Of a stretch of 55,538 nt of DNA, positions 24,442 through 35,880 are shown piece after piece. The position numbers were made by a program, and so were the translations under genes. Below the pieces are notes generated by a model, which saw only the letters and a program-made list of their open reading frames with translations, did no database searches and was not told the origin of the DNA. Every line of letters begins with the position of its first letter. Position 1 is the first letter of the stretch. This stretch comes from Gammaproteobacteria bacterium (GTDB taxonomy: Bacteria > Pseudomonadota > Gammaproteobacteria > Arenicellales > Poriferihabitantaceae), in contig JAPOSW010000066.1 in assembly GCA_026709505.1 (NCBI GenBank), positions 1-55,538 on the forward strand. Reading direction: 5' to 3'.

Positions 24442-26577
24442 TCATCGACCGTTGCCGACATGACCAAGGAAACCTGCGGATATCTGGCGGTGACCCGGTC
24501 GGGCCAACACCTCAGCCTGCAGCATTTCCACCAGCTCTTCCCCGTCATCCATCTGACCCATCACCCGGGCCTTGCGTCGAACCACATCGAAATCTCCTGG
24601 CGTCAGCTCATTCACCCTATCCAGTGTCAGCGGTGCCTCCCGTCCGAACCATCTGTGGAATGCCAGCCTAGACTGATTCCGGTCGAGAGAGTCCAGCGTG
24701 ATCTTGAACAGGAACCGCCTTGCCGTGGCCGCATCCAGCGAACTGCCAAAATTCGTGGTGCAGGCGAACGGCAACGGATGACTTTCCATCCAGGTCAGCA
24801 TCTCGTTCACCTGGCTCACCTCCCACGAGTAACGCGCGTTCCTCCGATCCCCCAGCAGGGAATCTGCCTCGTCGAACACCAGGAATGCCCCGGCATCCCG
24901 CGCCATTTCGAACGCCATGGCGATCCTTTTCTCTGTATTTCCCACGTACATATCCATCAGATCCGACGCACGCCGGAACAGCACTTCCATCCCCAGCCGG
25001 TCGGCTAGATAGCGCACATAGGCGCTCTTGCCCGTCCCTGGCGGCCCCTGCAGGCACATGGAAAACCGCCGCTCATTGCCCGATACCAACCGCTCCGCCA
25101 ACTCCACCGGATCAAGGTCCGCATGAATCAGTGCCGGGTCGAAATCAACCTCTCCTCGGTCACCAGAACGGCTGCACCCCATCAGCCGGGACAGCCTGTC
25201 CACACTACGTTGCACCAGATCAATATCGCCGCCCCCAAGGTGACCCGCGCGAATCGCTCCATCAGCCACGCCGGGAGGTGCCTCAAACCCCTCCGCAAGC
25301 GACCGTGCTTCCGCCTCCCCTGCTTCGACTCCATAGCGAGCCAGCTGCCGAGACCAGATGCCTGTACGAACCCGGGTCGGCGGTAGTCGGAGTTCCAGAG
25401 CATAGGTCATCCGCCGAAGCACCGCCCGGTCAATGGTGCTGGCATCATTGGCAATCCAGATCGTAGGCACTGGCGTGTTCTCCAGCAGGCGGTGAAGCCA
25501 TACCCTGGAACTCCCGTTTCTCCCTGTCGGTCTTTGCGGTCCAAATAGCCGTGCAAAAGAAATCCATCCGCCGTCAAGTACGTCGTCCATCTCGTCCAGC
25601 AGGAGCACGCTACTTTTGTCTCCTTCCAGAAGGTTCTGAGCCAGGCGCAGTTCCCGAAGCCGTTCCCGGGCACTCGGATCTTCACCCTGCCCGTCCGTTT
25701 CCCCAATATCCAGCAGGCGTAATCCTGCATGCTGGGCCGCCACCCGTGCGAGGGAGGTCTTGCCCATGCCCGGAGGGCCGTACAGGAGCACGTTCACTCC
25801 ACTCGACTGCTTTCCAGCCATAGCACCTCGAAGGACAGCTTCCAGATCCTCCCGGTCCTGCCCCAGATGGGTGAAATCGGACCACTCCAGATCCGTGGTC
25901 GATGCTCTCTGCCCGAGCAGCAGGGACCGCACTTCCGCCTGCTCGTTCGTGTCCAGGTACAGGCGGCGTAACATGTCGGGTCCTTCGATCTCCAGACCCT
26001 CGTCTACTTCCACCAGTCCCTTACGCCCCAGACAGGACTTCCGGTCAAGGCGTTTGCGGAATTCCATCCGAGACATGCCGAGTAACCGGAGCAGGTATCG
26101 ATTGTCCGCAGGCAGCCCCCGGGAACAGTAGCGGGTTCTGGATCCATCCCGGAGCCCATCCAGCAGAAACCCCAGGAAGGCTTCCGCCGGCCCCGGAAAC
26201 ATGCTGAAAAGGAGTACTTCCAGAATACGGATGTCCCCGTCTTCAAGTTTGAATATCTGGCCGAGTTCCCTGATCCGGCAGGCCGGCAGGCTCGGCGGAA
26301 TCGTTCCGGTGATTTCCTGCAAACGGTCGAGCGCCTTACGGAACCGGTGCCATGACTCTTCCCCGCTTCCGGGCAGAAAATCCAGTATGGGCGCGGTGGC
26401 CTCAGCGGTACGAAGGTCGGCGAAAGAATCTCCTGAGGTTGCTTCTTCCAGCAACTTCCGGGCTTCCTCCGAGGGATATCGCACGCCGCGGATGATGCTG
26501 GAGGCCCAGTCCACCAGCAGGCGGTGTCCATACTCCAATGGAGTGTTGAAAATGATTGAATCTGACTTTGTGTTCAT
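24442..26577 (-). CDS. Tandem AAA ATPase partnered with a WYL regulator
   Basis: A 711-residue protein with an N-terminal helical region of about 240 residues and two AAA modules. Module 1: Walker A YGPPGMGKTSLA (about 266-277), Walker B SSVLLLDEMDDVL, sensor TIWIANDASTIDRAVLRRM. Module 2: Walker A GPPGTGKSAYVRYLADRLGM, Walker B FLVFDEADSLLGDRRNA, sensor FACTTNFGSSLDAATARRF. This layout suggests a Vps4/SpoVK-like remodelling ATPase. The ATG at 26577 has GGACGGAGAAG upstream. Its target is unknown. Pairing with a WYL protein, GC-rich composition and position next to a restriction-modification locus suggest an accessory, possibly anti-phage, role; that is inference. Confidence 0.8.
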   Translation of the reverse strand: MNTKSDSIIFNTPLEYGHRLLVDWASSIIRGVRYPSEEARKLLEEATSGDSFADLRTAEATAPILDFLPGSGEESWHRFRKALDRLQEITGTIPPSLPACRIRELGQIFKLEDGDIRILEVLLFSMFPGPAEAFLGFLLDGLRDGSRTRYCSRGLPADNRYLLRLLGMSRMEFRKRLDRKSCLGRKGLVEVDEGLEIEGPDMLRRLYLDTNEQAEVRSLLLGQRASTTDLEWSDFTHLGQDREDLEAVLRGAMAGKQSSGVNVLLYGPPGMGKTSLARVAAQHAGLRLLDIGETDGQGEDPSARERLRELRLAQNLLEGDKSSVLLLDEMDDVLDGGWISFARLFGPQRPTGRNGSSRVWLHRLLENTPVPTIWIANDASTIDRAVLRRMTYALELRLPPTRVRTGIWSRQLARYGVEAGEAEARSLAEGFEAPPGVADGAIRAGHLGGGDIDLVQRSVDRLSRLMGCSRSGDRGEVDFDPALIHADLDPVELAERLVSGNERRFSMCLQGPPGTGKSAYVRYLADRLGMEVLFRRASDLMDMYVGNTEKRIAMAFEMARDAGAFLVFDEADSLLGDRRNARYSWEVSQVNEMLTWMESHPLPFACTTNFGSSLDAATARRFLFKITLDSLDRNQSRLAFHRWFGREAPLTLDRVNELTPGDFDVVRRKARVMGQMDDGEELVEMLQAEVLARPGHRQISAGFLGHVGNGR

Positions 26578-27094
26578 GAGTCTTCTCCGTCCGAAATTGA
26601 TAAAATTGGTTACGGACGGAGATTCTGGAGGGTGGGTGCGACATAAGGCGTCGCATTAATAGAATTTCTTGGAAATTTCCGGAAGTCGGTGAATAGTAGA
26701 GCGAGGATCTAAAGCTATTACGACGATGGGGCTTCGTATTAGGTTGGAGGGGTTAATTCCTGAGTGAACAAGATTCGCGGTATGCGATTTGTGCAAGAAC
26801 CTTCGAGAATATGTGCAACTTTTTTGTTCCAAGTCGAGTTAATCAGAGTTGCAATAAGCCACTTTGAGCACTGGTTTGCCCGAAGTACATGACCTCTCCA
26901 CCTTATATTCTCAGAGTTATGAAAGCGGATAAGAAGTCTGCTCTGGGCTCACTAGAATAAAACCAAATTGAGATATTTCCATGCTGAGTTGTAGCACGTT
27001 GGATTTGTACTAATACTCCCACTGACATGCCAGCATAACGATCAGTTTCTACAAAACAACTGAAAACTTGAACGGTACAGTCAAAATGAATCAA
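26578..27094. other. AT-rich spacer without a recognisable gene
   Basis: 517 bases upstream of the GC-rich ATPase gene. The composition drops sharply to AT-rich at about 26640, marking one border of the ATPase/WYL block. The ATPase promoter should be here, but I cannot place its boxes with confidence. No RNA gene is recognised. Confidence 0.4.
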
Positions 27095-27789
27095 TCAATC
27101 GTTGGCTTGGTTCCCTGCATTTTTGAGGATCTTACCCATCACGAATAATATAAATTCCAATGCCCTGATTTTGGAAACCCCATAACCCACATTCTGAACA
27201 AATAAATTTCTTACTTCATTAACCGCATTCCGAATATCGATAGCGTTTTGATTCTTATTGCCAGGATCAAGCACTGAATGACACCATTCGATGTAGCAGA
27301 TATAGTATCCTTGATTGCCCGCCGCAACATTGAAGTTATTTGCAACCCTACTGTCCCAAATCGGAAAAATCCTGGAATTGATAAAATGTAATGCCTTACT
27401 CAGTCCAACCCAAGCATTAGCAGTATTGATTGGCGGCCTCTCAAACCCCTGCACGAATTCAATGGCCTCCTGAGAAGTATTGATATTTTGGGCATGCAGG
27501 ATAGTCCGACCATCCACATGATCATTGCCATCGGTGTCCCAGTACGCCAATATATGATTGTTTATCCAATTATAAGCAATGCATGCGATTGCTATGATTG
27601 CATGTTCATCGAATGCTCCACCGATAGTCTGAGCCGCTGTGCAATTAAATTTACTCGTCCTGCACATAGAAGGGTGGAAACCAAATACTTATCGATTGGA
27701 TTCAATGCATTTTTAACGTTTTGTAAACCTCCATTGAACTCCGCAATAATATTACCTTCCGCAGCATTTAGTTGGGCTTGGTCAAGCAT
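27095..27789 (-). pseudogene. Unrecognised protein gene with one frameshift
   Basis: An ATG at 27789 with GAGG nine bases upstream starts MLDQAQLNAAEGNIIAEFNG, which runs to a stop at 27592. The same protein clearly continues in another frame as TIGGAFDEHAIIAIACIAYN, then GLSKALHFINSRIFPIWDSR and ends KILKNAGNQAND at 27095. The shift is near 27620-27640. Rejoined, it is about 230 residues, soluble and mostly helical. I do not recognise the family; the block 'SKALHF....FPIWDSRVA' may be a useful search probe. It is AT-rich, like the adjacent accessory DNA. A sequencing error would make it an intact gene. Confidence 0.6.
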
Positions 27790-27867
27790 GAAATTACCTC
27801 AATAACAAGGGGTCAGAATTTGTAACATTTCAGTGAACATTCGCTCAAGTAGAGCATCAGCTTCCTA

Positions 27868-28677
27868 TCAGCGAACCCGTTGCAGGGCGGTCCGGGTGAA
27901 ATCACTTTCATCCAGATCATTCCCGAAGACATAATCCTCCCAGACTAGAACAGTGCTTTTCCCTGTCAGGTGATTTGACATGGTGATCTGCCTACTCCTC
28001 CATAACTTGTCAAGATACAGCTTGAAATCCTCCGCGACCATGGTTTTGAGATGTTCGTTGCGTCGGTCATAGTAGTGGACTTCCCTGATGCGCAGAGCCT
28101 CTTTGTCCAGCCAGATCAGCAAGCGCGAATAACCGGAATCCTCGAATTTGGGAACCCGTTCCAGAACATAGCATTCATAGTCGCCACAAGCCTCATCGCG
28201 CAGATAGGTGTGCTGGTATTTTTCGGGTTCGACCGTGCCTAAATCTTCATAGGAAAATTCACTGCCCATGAACGAGCCGGATTGATTGGATGAACTGATG
28301 CCCTTGACGCGTTTCAACGCCGGCAAATAGAGCCATTGCTGATCCTGTTTATCCTTGAAGGCATGAACCAGAAATGCCGTTCCCTTAACATCGCGGGGCT
28401 GATCGAATACAAACAGTGTCTTGTCGCCATCATTATCGGTTTCAAGGACTTTCAGCCGCAGTGCGCGCTCAATTTCACGGCCATTCTTGCTGCGGAGAGT
28501 CATTTTCATATTTGCAGTAAAGTTGTCGAAGCCCTTTGCGGATTCCCTTGCATCAGCGGCAATCTTTTCTCCAATCTCTTGCGGAGTCCCTTCATAGGCT
28601 TGGGCCATCTGAAAAACCGCAACCAAAATTAGCCCAATCAATGAACCTGTGATGCGTAATAATGACGTTTTTGGCAT
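27868..28677 (-). CDS. Outer-membrane lipoprotein-sorting-like protein (LolA/COG2834-like)
   Basis: About 269 residues with a signal peptide (SLIGLILVAVFQMAQAYEGT). The mature part reads NFTANMKMTLRSKNGREIER, VFDQPRDVKGTAFLVHAF, WLYLPALKRVKGISSSNQSG SFMGSEFSYEDL and IWLDKEALRIREVHYYD. These blocks belong to the LolA-fold family usually found with RND/MMPL-type exporters and sterol/lipid transport genes. AGGAGG seven bases before the ATG at 28677 decides this start over the longer frame. No exporter gene is adjacent here. It probably carries a lipid or lipoprotein in the periplasm. Confidence 0.85.
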   Translation of the reverse strand: MPKTSLLRITGSLIGLILVAVFQMAQAYEGTPQEIGEKIAADARESAKGFDNFTANMKMTLRSKNGREIERALRLKVLETDNDGDKTLFVFDQPRDVKGTAFLVHAFKDKQDQQWLYLPALKRVKGISSSNQSGSFMGSEFSYEDLGTVEPEKYQHTYLRDEACGDYECYVLERVPKFEDSGYSRLLIWLDKEALRIREVHYYDRRNEHLKTMVAEDFKLYLDKLWRSRQITMSNHLTGKSTVLVWEDYVFGNDLDESDFTRTALQRVR

Positions 28678-29035
28678 GGATTTATCCTCCTCTTGCTGCT
28701 CTTCAAACCAGTCGTCCACGAATAGCCTAGAGTACTTGCTAGGACAGGAACAATGATGATTTCAGCCAATTATAGCGAATTCACCATTTATTAATGCCCC
28801 AAACTCTTAAGAAGAGGCATTTGCGTTGAGGGAGTTGACAGCTATCTACATGAACTTGCAGACAAGCATTCTATGTTGTGTCACCCTCTCATAAATGCGG
28901 CATGCTTTTATACGGCAGTCGCAACCTTTAACGCTACCGGTTCAGGACGTACAATGATGCTTTCAAGCATGGCGAGATATTGAAAGCACCCGTGCCAATG
29001 TTTCATGTCCTGCTCAAGCCCAATCCAAATGCGGA
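28678..29035. other. Spacer between methyltransferase and LolA-like genes
   Basis: 358 bases without a gene on either strand that I can support. The LolA-like gene's promoter is expected here. I see no strong terminator hairpin for the methyltransferase gene. Confidence 0.4.
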
Positions 29036-30917
<1,882 letters not shown>

Positions 30918-31446
30918 AGCATCGCGACATCCTCAACTCTCAAAGTCCATGAACATGCTTCTTCGTAGCCAGTGCATTCCGTCTGTTCGCAAAGCCCTGT
31001 AGACCCCCAGTCACACACAAGGGAATCCGCCAAAATTGCCGGGTATTGATTCTTTGCACAAGGAAAGGCTACTGCCCGACCATAACACATGTCAAACAAC
31101 AAGGCATTTCCCATAATTCTAAATGGCAGATTGCATCCAAAAACAGGAACTGGAAATGAAGATTTTGCTTCGAAGTTTCTCAATTATTCAAGTATCCCGC
31201 TGAACGGCAGACAAATGCCATATTCCGCTTTTTCCATGGCTTGAGTGGATGCAGTCAGCTCAGAGATGGAATGAAATGCAGAAATCAGTCGAAAACATTC
31301 CACTTTCCGCCAATCGCAGGCATTGCAAATTTCGAAGTGCTTTTTGAGACATGCTTCATTCAGCGCTCTGGCACTCTGACCAAGTTTGAAAAAAGCCAGT
31401 CAAGTTACTACAATAGCCAAATCTGCCTGATCCTGTAGTTATAACG
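30918..31446. other. Spacer between the restriction locus and def
   Basis: 529 bases. A 128-residue minus-strand frame overlaps the endonuclease gene but has an odd, Cys-rich composition and no recognisable domain, so I do not call it. Promoters for the divergent endonuclease gene and def should be here. This spacer forms the border between accessory DNA and the def-fmt core operon. Confidence 0.4.
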
Positions 31447-31965
31447 ATGTCTGCCCGAAAAATCCTGATATATCCTGACCCAAGGTTAAGAACACCTTGC
31501 GAGCCGGTCGCTGAGTTTGACCAAGCTCTCGAATCCCTGGTAAAAGACATGGCAGACACCATGTACGATGCCCCGGGCATAGGCTTGGCTGCAATCCAGA
31601 TCAATGTTCACAAGCGCGTGATAGTCATGGATGTGTCAGAATCAAGAAATCAGCTGCAAGTGTTCGTGAACCCGGAGATCTTTGACCTGAATCAAGGAAC
31701 ACGGGAAGTAGAGGAAGGCTGTCTTTCGGTACCGGGTTTTTTTGTACCCGTGAAACGCCCCGAAAAAGTACTCGTCAAGGCACAGGACATACAGGGCAAT
31801 CACTTTGAACTGGAAGCAGATGAAATGACGGCTGTCTGCATTCAACACGAAGTCGATCATTTGGATGGCAAAGTATTCGTCGATTACCTGTCAAGAATGA
31901 AGCGCGAGAGGATCCGGGACAAGCTCGTCAAGTCGCAGGCAGAACCTGAGGCTCGCGTAGCCTGA
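31447..31965 (+). CDS. def: Peptide deformylase
   Basis: A 172-residue metalloenzyme removing the formyl group from nascent proteins. The three motifs are present: APGIGLAAIQIN (GxGLAAxQ), EEGCLSVPG (EGCLS, metal-binding Cys) and IQHEVDHLDGKVF (HExDH). MSARKILIYPDPRLRTPCEP is the usual start. It heads the classical def-fmt-rsmB-trkA-trkH operon; fmt begins 28 bases later. Confidence 0.97.
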   Translation: MSARKILIYPDPRLRTPCEPVAEFDQALESLVKDMADTMYDAPGIGLAAIQINVHKRVIVMDVSESRNQLQVFVNPEIFDLNQGTREVEEGCLSVPGFFVPVKRPEKVLVKAQDIQGNHFELEADEMTAVCIQHEVDHLDGKVFVDYLSRMKRERIRDKLVKSQAEPEARVA

Positions 31966-31993
31966 TCAACCCAATCACCAATCCCTGCCTCCC

Positions 31994-32941
31994 ATGCGTG
32001 TCGTCTTCGCCGGTACGCCGGATTTTGCAGTGCCCTCGCTCGAGGTTCTTCTCGATTCGTCCCTGGCAGATCCGGTTGCGGTCTATTGCCAGCCGGACCG
32101 TCCATCCGGTCGTGGACGAACAATTCGTCCAGGCCCAGTCAAGTCAAAAGCCACGAAAGCAGCGGTTCCTGTTTTTCAGCCTGAAAAGATCAATACCCCG
32201 GAGGCAATAGCACAACTGAAATCCCTGAAGCCGGATCTTGTGGTCGTGGTGGCTTATGGTGCCCTGTTGAAAAAACAGCATCTGGAGATTCCTCGCCTGG
32301 GCTGCTTCAACCTTCATGCCTCGCTGTTGCCGAGGTGGCGCGGGGCTGCCCCGATACAAAGGGCCATCGAAGCCGGAGACGCCATATCAGGAGTGAGTCT
32401 AATGCGCATCGTTGAAGAGCTTGATGCCGGCCCGATTCTTGCTCAGTCTGAAACCAGTCTCGATGAACATGTAACTGGTGGCTGGCTTCATGACCGGCTT
32501 TCCAGAATGGCCGCCGACCTGCTCATTCAGAACCTGCCTGCCCTGGCATCAGGGAAACTAACGGAGCAGAAACAGAATAGGTCTAAAGTTACCTACGCAA
32601 AAAAGCTAGGCAAGGAAGAATCATGGGTGGACTGGACAAATAGTGCCGGTCAGATCGAAAGGCGGATTCGTGCTTTCGTCCCATGGCCAGGCTGCATGTT
32701 TTCGATTGAAGGGAGACCCCTGAAGATCCTGAAGGCATCAGCCATTCCTCATCAGGAATCAGCCAGTCCGGGGCAAATACTGCAAGTTGGGCCGGAAGGA
32801 ATCGTCGTGCAGTCCGGGAAAGGTGCAATCCGCATCGAAAAAGTGCAAAAACCGGGAGGCAAGGCTATGCATGTTGCAGATTATCTGAACGGACATTCGA
32901 TGCATGCCGGCATCACCTTTGACACGCCAGAGAAAGGATAA
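31994..32941 (+). CDS. fmt: Methionyl-tRNA formyltransferase
   Basis: A 315-residue enzyme that formylates initiator Met-tRNA. The N-terminal Rossmann domain begins MRVVFAGTPDFAVPSLEVLL. The catalytic block is FNLHASLLPRWRGAAPIQRA with Asn, His and later Asp (VSLMRIVEELDAGPIL). The C-terminal OB-like domain includes RIRAFVPWPGCMF. The gene order with def and rsmB is conserved across gammaproteobacteria. Confidence 0.97.
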   Translation: MRVVFAGTPDFAVPSLEVLLDSSLADPVAVYCQPDRPSGRGRTIRPGPVKSKATKAAVPVFQPEKINTPEAIAQLKSLKPDLVVVVAYGALLKKQHLEIPRLGCFNLHASLLPRWRGAAPIQRAIEAGDAISGVSLMRIVEELDAGPILAQSETSLDEHVTGGWLHDRLSRMAADLLIQNLPALASGKLTEQKQNRSKVTYAKKLGKEESWVDWTNSAGQIERRIRAFVPWPGCMFSIEGRPLKILKASAIPHQESASPGQILQVGPEGIVVQSGKGAIRIEKVQKPGGKAMHVADYLNGHSMHAGITFDTPEKG

Positions 32942-33146
32942 CGTCTCGGCACAGTTGGCAGCCAGTCAATTACCATCAAAGCATCTTTTAGCTGGACTGA
33001 AATGCAGGCTTTCCCCAATGCCACGTTTAAGGCAACGCCCCGGAGTACAGTGGATGCCTTCATTGTGGCCACCCAGACCGGCGTATCCTCATAATCCCTG
33101 CCGCTTCAGACGGGGAGCTCTTCATGGTCAACAGCTCGAAGTACGC

Positions 33147-34499
33147 ATGACAAAACCATATAAGAGAAGTATTTCGGACTCTGCCAAGAGCAATTTTCAC
33201 CCCGTGGCGGAAGCTGCCGAAGTGGTTCGGCGTGTCGTTGATCATGGGGAATCGCTCGACCGGCTGCTTGTCCAGTCCAATCTGTCAGGCCAGAGGAGCG
33301 AGCCCGTCTTCCGGGAAATAGCCTATGGGACCTGTCGTCATTTTCCCCATATTGACTGGCATCTTGGAATGCTGCTTGAGCGTCCGCTCAGGAAGAAGGA
33401 TCGGATTTTGCATTTTTTGATGGCGGTCGGGGTATACCAGATTGAGCACATGCGTACCCCGGATTACGCCGTCTTGAATGAAACAGTCAGGGCCGCTTCC
33501 AGTTTGGGTCGCGACTGGGCCCGAAAACTCATTAACGCTGTACTTCGCAACTATCTTCGAGAACGCAATCCCGGCAAGCTACCGGAAATGCCAGAACATC
33601 AGGTCCATGCCTTTACCGAATTCTTGTTTGATCTAATCAGGTCGGATTGGCCAGAACGCTATCTTGAGATTGCCAAGGCATCGAATGCCCGCCCTCCCCT
33701 GACCTTGCGTGTCAATCTGGCCAAAACCTCCCGCGACAAGGCAATACAAGCTCTAAAGGAAAATGCCATGGCATGTACGGCCACCAGGGATAGCCCGGCT
33801 GGTCTCACTCTGTCTTCTCCTGTGCCAGTCAAGCAGATTCCGGGATTCTGCCAGGGCGAAGTCTCTGTGCAGGACGAATCGGCACAACTGGCCGCTTTGG
33901 AGCTGGGTTGTGATACGAACCTGAATGTGCTGGATGCCTGTGCAGCCCCGGGCGGAAAGACAACACACCTGATTGAGCTGCTTGGGGAGGGCCGTAGCAT
34001 TACCGCAGTCGATCTGGATTCCCGATGTACGCTGATCCATCAAAACCTCGCAAGACTTGGGCTTAATGCAAACGTTGTGGCGGGCGATTTGCTGAAACCC
34101 GAAACCTGGTGGGACGGCAATCCCTACGACCGAATATTGCTTGATGTTCCTTGTTCCGGAAGTGGCGTCATTCGACGCCACCCGGATATCAAATACCGCC
34201 GCAAGCCTCGGGATCTGGATACACTGCATGATCTACAGGCAAGCCTGCTGGCATCGGTTTGGAAACTGCTATGTCCCGGGGGACATGTGCTGTATGTGAC
34301 CTGCTCCATCCTTCATCGGGAAAATGATGGCGTGATTGCAGACTTTGTCGCTCAGGGCGACGATCGTGAAGTGCTGGCCATTGAAAAAATCCCGGGGGTT
34401 GCAACGCGCTTTGGAATGCAGCGATTGCCCGGTTTTGGGGATGGCGATGGATTTTATTATTGTAAAATCCGAAAACCGCTTAGAACAGCAGGCGAATGA
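33147..34499 (+). CDS. rsmB: 16S rRNA (cytosine-967-C5)-methyltransferase RsmB
   Basis: About 450 residues. The N-terminal NusB-like RNA-binding domain includes VFREIAYGTCRHFPHIDWHL and YAVLNETVRAASSLGRDWAR. The C-terminal methyltransferase has VSVQDESAQLAALELG, LDACAAPGGKTTHLIELLGE (SAM site), LLDVPCSGSGVIRRHPD (cysteine 1) and VLYVTCSILHRENDGVI (catalytic cysteine). I chose the ATG of MTKPYKRSISDSAKS; the frame is open upstream, but that part overlaps the spacer and is not family-like. The stop overlaps the trkA start (ATGA). Confidence 0.93.
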   Translation: MTKPYKRSISDSAKSNFHPVAEAAEVVRRVVDHGESLDRLLVQSNLSGQRSEPVFREIAYGTCRHFPHIDWHLGMLLERPLRKKDRILHFLMAVGVYQIEHMRTPDYAVLNETVRAASSLGRDWARKLINAVLRNYLRERNPGKLPEMPEHQVHAFTEFLFDLIRSDWPERYLEIAKASNARPPLTLRVNLAKTSRDKAIQALKENAMACTATRDSPAGLTLSSPVPVKQIPGFCQGEVSVQDESAQLAALELGCDTNLNVLDACAAPGGKTTHLIELLGEGRSITAVDLDSRCTLIHQNLARLGLNANVVAGDLLKPETWWDGNPYDRILLDVPCSGSGVIRRHPDIKYRRKPRDLDTLHDLQASLLASVWKLLCPGGHVLYVTCSILHRENDGVIADFVAQGDDREVLAIEKIPGVATRFGMQRLPGFGDGDGFYYCKIRKPLRTAGE

Positions 34500-35863
34500 A
34501 AAAGATAATCATATTAGGCTGCGGTCAGGTTGGCACTTCGGTCGCTGAAACTCTTTCCAGGGAAGACAACGACATCACGCTTGTTGACCGCAAGGCTTCC
34601 ATCTTGAGCGATCTACAGAACCGCATCGATATCCAGACTGTGCAAGGCGATGCGGCCTCGCCCGAAATCCTCGGCCAAGCCGGTGCCGTGGATGCCGATT
34701 TGATACTGGCGGTAACTGACTCTGACGAAGTCAATATTCTGGCTTGTCGAGTTTCTACCCAACTCTTCAATACGCCAACCAGAATCGCCCGAATTCGCTC
34801 AGCCAGCTATCTGGAGCACGCGCAACTGTTTGAGCAGGATATCGACCACATTATCAGTCCCGAGAATATTCTGACTAACCAGATCATGAAACTGATCGAA
34901 TATCCGGGTGCCTTGCAGGTGCTGGACTTTGCCCATGGGAAAATTCGTCTGGTGGGGATTCGCGCCCATTACGGCGGAGCGCTGGTTGGACATGCCATCA
35001 AGGAGCTGAAGCATCATTTGCCAAAAGTGACTTCCAGGATAGCTGCAATCTATCGCGAAAACAGGGCGATCATCCCAACCGGAAAGACCGTCATCGAGGC
35101 CAATGACGAGGTATTCTTTATCGCCAGCCGAAATGATATCTCGTTGATGATGCAGGAGTTGAAAAGCGCCGAAACCATCAGCCGGGACGTATTTATCGCA
35201 GGGGGCGGCAATATCGGCTTTACGCTGGCAAAGAAACTGGAGGAAAGTGGCCAACAGGTCAAACTCGTTGAAAAGGACGAAGCAAGAGCAAGGCAGGCTT
35301 CGGAACGACTCAATAAAACTATCGTGCTGCATGGCGATGCTGCTGACGAGGAATTGCTGCGCCAGGAAAGCATCGATGCAACCCAGATGTTCTGTGCCCT
35401 GACCAACGAAGACGAGGCCAATATTCTGGCTGCCATGCTGGCCAAGCGCCTTGGTGCAACCCGGGTTATGTCACTGATCAACAAAACCATGTATATCGAG
35501 CTGGTCGAAAGCATGCTGGACATCGCCATATCGCCAAGACTGTCAACCGTCAGTGAGCTGTTGTCACATGTACGCCGGGGGGACGTGGTGGCCGCACACA
35601 CATTGAGGCGGGGGGCAGCTGAAGCCATCGAAGCCATCGTCCACGGAGACAGCAAGACATCAAAGCTGGTGGGACGAACGGTAAAGCAGCTGAAGCTGCC
35701 TCAGGGCGCTGCGCTGGGGGCTCTGATGCGTGATGAGCAATTGATCGAGATTGAAGACGATGTCACCATTGAAGATGGCGATCATGTCATTATTTTCATG
35801 GTTGACAAAGCACGTATTCATGATGTCGAACGGCTGTTTGAAGTTTCAGCCACATTCTTTTAA
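34496..35863 (+). CDS. trkA: Trk potassium uptake regulatory protein TrkA
   Basis: A 455-residue peripheral NAD-binding subunit of the Trk K+ channel. It has two RCK-N/RCK-C pairs: IILGCGQVGTSVAETLSRED with LVDRKASILSDLQNRIDIQT, and FIAGGGNIGFTLAKKLEESG with LVEKDEARARQASERLNKTI. PtsN, encoded at 13495-14016, binds TrkA in enterobacteria. Start and stop overlaps with rsmB and an 18-base gap to trkH make it one operon. Confidence 0.96.
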   Translation: MKKIIILGCGQVGTSVAETLSREDNDITLVDRKASILSDLQNRIDIQTVQGDAASPEILGQAGAVDADLILAVTDSDEVNILACRVSTQLFNTPTRIARIRSASYLEHAQLFEQDIDHIISPENILTNQIMKLIEYPGALQVLDFAHGKIRLVGIRAHYGGALVGHAIKELKHHLPKVTSRIAAIYRENRAIIPTGKTVIEANDEVFFIASRNDISLMMQELKSAETISRDVFIAGGGNIGFTLAKKLEESGQQVKLVEKDEARARQASERLNKTIVLHGDAADEELLRQESIDATQMFCALTNEDEANILAAMLAKRLGATRVMSLINKTMYIELVESMLDIAISPRLSTVSELLSHVRRGDVVAAHTLRRGAAEAIEAIVHGDSKTSKLVGRTVKQLKLPQGAALGALMRDEQLIEIEDDVTIEDGDHVIIFMVDKARIHDVERLFEVSATFF

Positions 35864-35880
35864 TTCCGCGCGGCATTACT

